Source: JBHHWH01 sp046756405 (GTDB lineage Bacteria; Actinomycetota; Acidimicrobiia; Spongiisociales; ZC4RG35). From it: a stretch of 24,903 nucleotides of DNA. This document shows positions 21,931-24,903 of this stretch, piece after piece (position 1 is the first letter of the stretch; every line of letters begins with the position of its first letter). A model generated the notes under the pieces. It did not search any database. It had not been told where the DNA came from and worked only from the letters and a program-made list of their open reading frames with translations. The position numbers were made by a program, and so were the translations under genes. The stretch lies in contig JBHHWH010000031.1 of assembly GCA_046756405.1 (NCBI GenBank), positions 1-24,903 of the forward strand, in the 5' to 3' direction.

Positions 21931-24476
21931 TCTGCTACGCCCTGGGCTGCCACTACTCCTCGGTCCACCGCCCGCAGGGCGAGTTCAGCTTCCTCCGCAA
22001 GCTCAGGGGCGGCATCGCGGAGTTGACGGAGCAAGTCGGCGAGCTGCCGGGAGATCCGGACGAAGTCCCCCGGCGCCAGACCGGCGGCCGGAAGCTGGTT
22101 GAAGGTGTCGCCGGATGCCCACTCGTAGGCGAGCAGGGCGAACCCCGGGTCGGGCCGGCGGGTGGGCGTGAGGCGGTGTGCGCTCTCCAGCGCCGTGAGC
22201 TCCGACCACAGCCGGTCGATCTCTGCCCAGCGCTGTTCTAGCTTTTGGTTAGGCCACTCCCCTACTGAAGGTGTGTCTGTTCGGGGTTCGTAGACGAACA
22301 CTGAGATGAGGGCGGCGAGTTCGGCGGGCTCCAGCTCGAGGAAAAACCCCCGTTCCACAGCCTCAGTGAGCAGGAGGTCGGTCTCGTTGTAGATCTGCCG
22401 CAGCCTTTCGCCGCGGGGCCTCAGCGACCAGGCATCCAAATAGCGCAGGTCCTCGAGGAGGGCTCGGATGGCGTGGAACTCTTCGATGAGGCCGTGGCCC
22501 GAGGAGCGGCGAAGGCTTCGGTGCTGCTCGAGCTGGCGCCTGGTTCTCCGCGCCCGCCGAAGGGCGTCCAGATGGAGAGCAGCGTCGGGACACTCGGCTA
22601 CCGGGTGGGACAGAACTCGGCGCTTCGGAGTTATGTCCCTGGGGTCGCGTGGGGACAGCTTGCGCAGCCTGCGCACCGAGTCCTGGAGGAAACGGCGGTC
22701 CTTTGGTCGGAGCGGAGTGGGCAAATCAATCACGCCTACCACCCGACTCCCGGGAGTAATGTCACGGTATCCGACGGTAGACACCCGGCCCGAGGTGGAG
22801 AGGACGAGGAAGCGGGCTCCTCCCCCTTTGCGGGAGAGCCGTTTGAGGACGGCGTAACGCCCGTCCCGGGGACCGCCCACGATGTCGACGACATGGCCGG
22901 AGCGCAGTCCGGAGGCGATCTTGTCGCCGTGCCTCCCCGGCCGGGACGACTCCACCATCGCCTCGTATTCCTCCACGCTTCCTCGCTCGCATCGGGCCTG
23001 AGCCTCCTCCTCGGCGAGCTTCTCCTCCAGCCCGGCGATGCGGCGATACCACTGGCGGCGATCTCCCTCACGCTGGAAGGCGGCGAAGGAGGCCTCCAGC
23101 AGCTTCTCGGCCTGGTCTTCGGGGTAGTTGGCCACCAGGTTGGCGGTCATGTTGTAGGTGGGTCGGAAACTGGAGGTGAGAGGGTGGCTGCCAGCTGATG
23201 CGATCTCGAGGACCTGGTCGAAGCGAACGAAGGGCGAGTGGAGGACGACGCCGTATCCCCTGGTGTCGATTCCCCGACGTCCAGCACGCCCGGTGAGCTG
23301 GGTGTAGTCGCCGGGGCGTAGAGGCTGATGGCCTTCGCCGTCGTACTTCGACAGGGTCTCCAGGACGACCGAGCGAGCGGGCATGTTGATTCCCAGGGCC
23401 AAGGTCTCGGTGGCGAAGACGACTTTGATCAGTCCGGCTGCGAAGAGCTCTTCCACCGTCTCCTTGAAGGCGGGGACCAGGCCGGCGTGATGGGGAGCTA
23501 CCCCGGCCTCCAGGCCCGCAATCCAGCGATCGTAGCCCAGGACGCCAAGGTCCACTTCGCTGAGGTGCGCGGTGCGGGTCTCGGCCACTTGACGTATCTT
23601 CGCTCTCTCATCCGAAGTGGTGAGGCGAAGCCCTGCGTCCACCAGGCGGTGGGCGGCGGCATCACAGCCGGCCCGAGAAAAAATGAAATAGATGGCAGGG
23701 AGCATGTCTTCTAGGTGCAGCCTTTCCACCACCTCAACCCGGTTGGGGGTTTTGAATCGGCGGTGCCGGCCCCGCTCCCTGGCGACGAGCTGCTGGAGGC
23801 GCGGGTTGGGCCGGACCCGGCCGTCGCGACTGGTGAAGGTCGGATGGAGAAATACCGCCCGCTCCCCGGAGCGTTCCTTCATCATGTACATGGACTCCAA
23901 CGGCACGGGTCGGTCCTCGCTGGCCACCAGCACTCCACTCCCCCTCCTCTCCGCAACCCAGGCGGCGAACTCCGCACTGTTGGCGATCGTCGCCGACAGG
24001 CAGACGAGCTGGATCTCCTCGGGGCAGTGGATGATCACCTCTTCCCACACCGCGCCTCGTGCCCGGTCCTGGAGATAGTGGACCTCATCGAGGACGACGA
24101 TGGACACATCGGAGAGAGCAGCGCTATCGGCGTAGATCATGTTGCGGAGGACCTCGGTGGTCATAACCACGATCGGGGCACTGCTATTGACGACGTTGTC
24201 ACCGGTGAGCAGCCCCACCTCCTCGACGCCGTACTTCGCCACGAAGTCTCCGTACTTCTGGTTGGAGAGGGCCTTGATGGGCGTCGTGTAGAAGGCCCGC
24301 AGGCCCCGGCTGAGCGCTAGATGCACCGCTGCCTCGGCAACCACGGTCTTGCCCGATCCGGTGGGCGCGGTAACAACAACGGAGTCTCCTCCGGCCAAGG
24401 CCTCGGCGGCCTCGACTTGGAAGGGGTCCGGCTCGAAGGAAAGCTGAGGCCAGAAGTCGGCGAGTGGATCTGTCAT
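21927..24476 (-). CDS. helY: HelY-type superfamily 2 DEAD/DEAH helicase (Ski2-like)
   Basis: An 849-residue ATP-dependent helicase. Motif I is VVTAPTGSGKTVVAEAA (34-50), motif II is DEVH (130-133), motif III is SATIANS (161-167) and motif VI is QLTGRAGRRGIDTRG. The long C-terminal region (about 450-849) matches the Mtr4/Ski2-like arrangement with a DSHCT-type end (VEEFHAIRALLEDLRYLD and following). Such enzymes unwind RNA or DNA with 3'-5' polarity; the bacterial role is poorly defined. Adjacency to tatC is characteristic of actinobacterial helY. It overlaps tatC and the lipid-kinase gene by four bases each. Confidence 0.94.
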   Translation of the reverse strand: MTDPLADFWPQLSFEPDPFQVEAAEALAGGDSVVVTAPTGSGKTVVAEAAVHLALSRGLRAFYTTPIKALSNQKYGDFVAKYGVEEVGLLTGDNVVNSSAPIVVMTTEVLRNMIYADSAALSDVSIVVLDEVHYLQDRARGAVWEEVIIHCPEEIQLVCLSATIANSAEFAAWVAERRGSGVLVASEDRPVPLESMYMMKERSGERAVFLHPTFTSRDGRVRPNPRLQQLVARERGRHRRFKTPNRVEVVERLHLEDMLPAIYFIFSRAGCDAAAHRLVDAGLRLTTSDERAKIRQVAETRTAHLSEVDLGVLGYDRWIAGLEAGVAPHHAGLVPAFKETVEELFAAGLIKVVFATETLALGINMPARSVVLETLSKYDGEGHQPLRPGDYTQLTGRAGRRGIDTRGYGVVLHSPFVRFDQVLEIASAGSHPLTSSFRPTYNMTANLVANYPEDQAEKLLEASFAAFQREGDRRQWYRRIAGLEEKLAEEEAQARCERGSVEEYEAMVESSRPGRHGDKIASGLRSGHVVDIVGGPRDGRYAVLKRLSRKGGGARFLVLSTSGRVSTVGYRDITPGSRVVGVIDLPTPLRPKDRRFLQDSVRRLRKLSPRDPRDITPKRRVLSHPVAECPDAALHLDALRRARRTRRQLEQHRSLRRSSGHGLIEEFHAIRALLEDLRYLDAWSLRPRGERLRQIYNETDLLLTEAVERGFFLELEPAELAALISVFVYEPRTDTPSVGEWPNQKLEQRWAEIDRLWSELTALESAHRLTPTRRPDPGFALLAYEWASGDTFNQLPAAGLAPGDFVRISRQLADLLRQLRDAAPELAEEAELALRAVDRGVVAAQGVAE

Positions 24477-24903
24477 TTCTTGAGCACGAGGCGCACCAGC
24501 CAGTAGGTCGCCTCGTACATGAGATACAACGGTGCCGAAAGCACGAGAAGGGTAAAGGCGTCACCGCTGGGAGTGATAGCCGCCGCGCCGGCAACCACCA
24601 GGATCACGGCCCACCGGCGTCCGCTGGCGAGCTGGCGGGAGGAGATCACACCAGCCGCGGCCGCGGCGAAGAGAAACACCGGGTAGAGGAACGCCACTCC
24701 GAAAGCAAACAGGAACCGCAGCGTGAACGAGTAGTAGTCGCCGAGACGGAGATTGTTTCCCACGTCGGGAAAGACGCCGAGGAGAAAATCTAGACCTCGG
24801 GGCAACGTCCAATAGCCGAAGGCTACTCCGCCGGCGAACAGGACGACCATGGAAGAGACGATGGGAATCGCCCACCTGCGTTCCCTCTGGGTGAGGGCCG
24901 GAT
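24473..24903 (-). CDS. tatC: Sec-independent protein translocase TatC, 5' end outside the window
   Basis: The C-terminal 142 residues of TatC, running off the right edge with no start codon needed inside the window. The visible part begins PALTQRERRWAIPIVSS, the cytoplasmic loop before a membrane helix. It includes LRFLFAFGVAFLYPVFLF, the TatC helix with the conserved Phe/Pro pattern, and AAITPSGDAFTLLVLSAPLYLMYEATYW, the final helices with the TP-x-x-D signature. TatC is the core receptor for twin-arginine signal peptides in the membrane. An internal ATG at 24850 is not the true start because homology continues upstream. Its stop overlaps the helicase ATG. Confidence 0.94.
   Translation of the reverse strand, partial: PALTQRERRWAIPIVSSMVVLFAGGVAFGYWTLPRGLDFLLGVFPDVGNNLRLGDYYSFTLRFLFAFGVAFLYPVFLFAAAAAGVISSRQLASGRRWAVILVVAGAAAITPSGDAFTLLVLSAPLYLMYEATYWLVRLVLKK

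Noticed and set aside
1..24903. CRISPR arrays, insertion sequences, phage or defence islands
   Set aside because: I saw no regularly spaced repeats, transposase, terminal inverted repeats, integrase of phage type or defence nuclease; the single tyrosine recombinase is XerD-like in sequence and in housekeeping context.

Overview
The window is a gene-dense, high-GC bacterial chromosome segment, almost certainly from an actinobacterium (Actinomycetota). The evidence is the gene content. There is a HelY-type helicase followed by tatC, a DUF4193-type zinc-ribbon protein, a Ddn-like (F420/deazaflavin family) protein, and a gene order resembling the mycobacterial block HAD - small ORF - nadK - recN - pyrG - xerD - scpA - scpB - rluB - cmk - der (recalled from the M. 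tuberculosis Rv1692-Rv1713 region, not searched). An uncultured or deep-branching lineage such as Acidimicrobiia is a guess; the sequence does not settle it.

Layout. Positions 1-55 are the 3' part of a tRNA-Pro(GGG) on the + strand. Every protein gene I accept is on the - strand. Positions 307-944 hold a VapBC-type toxin-antitoxin pair behind a 7-bp inverted repeat, followed by about 380 bp without a credible gene. Positions 1323-2739 hold two accessory enzymes, an amidohydrolase-2 family protein with missing metal ligands and a Ddn-like protein. Two very small membrane proteins sit at 2752-3135. From 3132 rightwards lies the main block, transcribed right to left from tatC (cut by the right edge) to der.

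In transcription order the block reads: tatC, helY-like helicase, diacylglycerol-kinase-family lipid kinase, DUF4193-type protein, polyprenol-phosphate mannosyltransferase-like GT2, GNAT, NUDIX, M20 peptidase, NagD-like HAD phosphatase, a 47-residue microprotein, nadK, recN, pyrG, ald, a frameshifted xerD, a DksA/TraR-type zinc-finger protein, an HD-domain protein, scpA, scpB, rluB, aroA, then (after a 159-bp gap with a candidate promoter) cmk, ispH, der and a 46-residue membrane protein. Eleven adjacent gene pairs share a 4-base ATGA or GTGA stop/start overlap and two share one base, so long polycistronic, translationally coupled transcripts are likely.

The block mixes genome maintenance (recN, xerD, scpAB), nucleotide and cofactor supply (pyrG, cmk, nadK), ribosome work (der, rluB), isoprenoid and shikimate synthesis (ispH, aroA) and the envelope (tatC, GT2, lipid kinase). 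The items most worth checking are a one-base frameshift in a G tract of xerD that leaves all six catalytic residues intact downstream, three unnamed small proteins embedded in or next to housekeeping operons, an amidohydrolase-fold protein lacking key metal ligands, and a DUF4193 protein with a very long acidic N-terminus carrying a (GAA)6 repeat. I saw no CRISPR array, insertion sequence, phage gene, defence island or wholly new multi-gene system.
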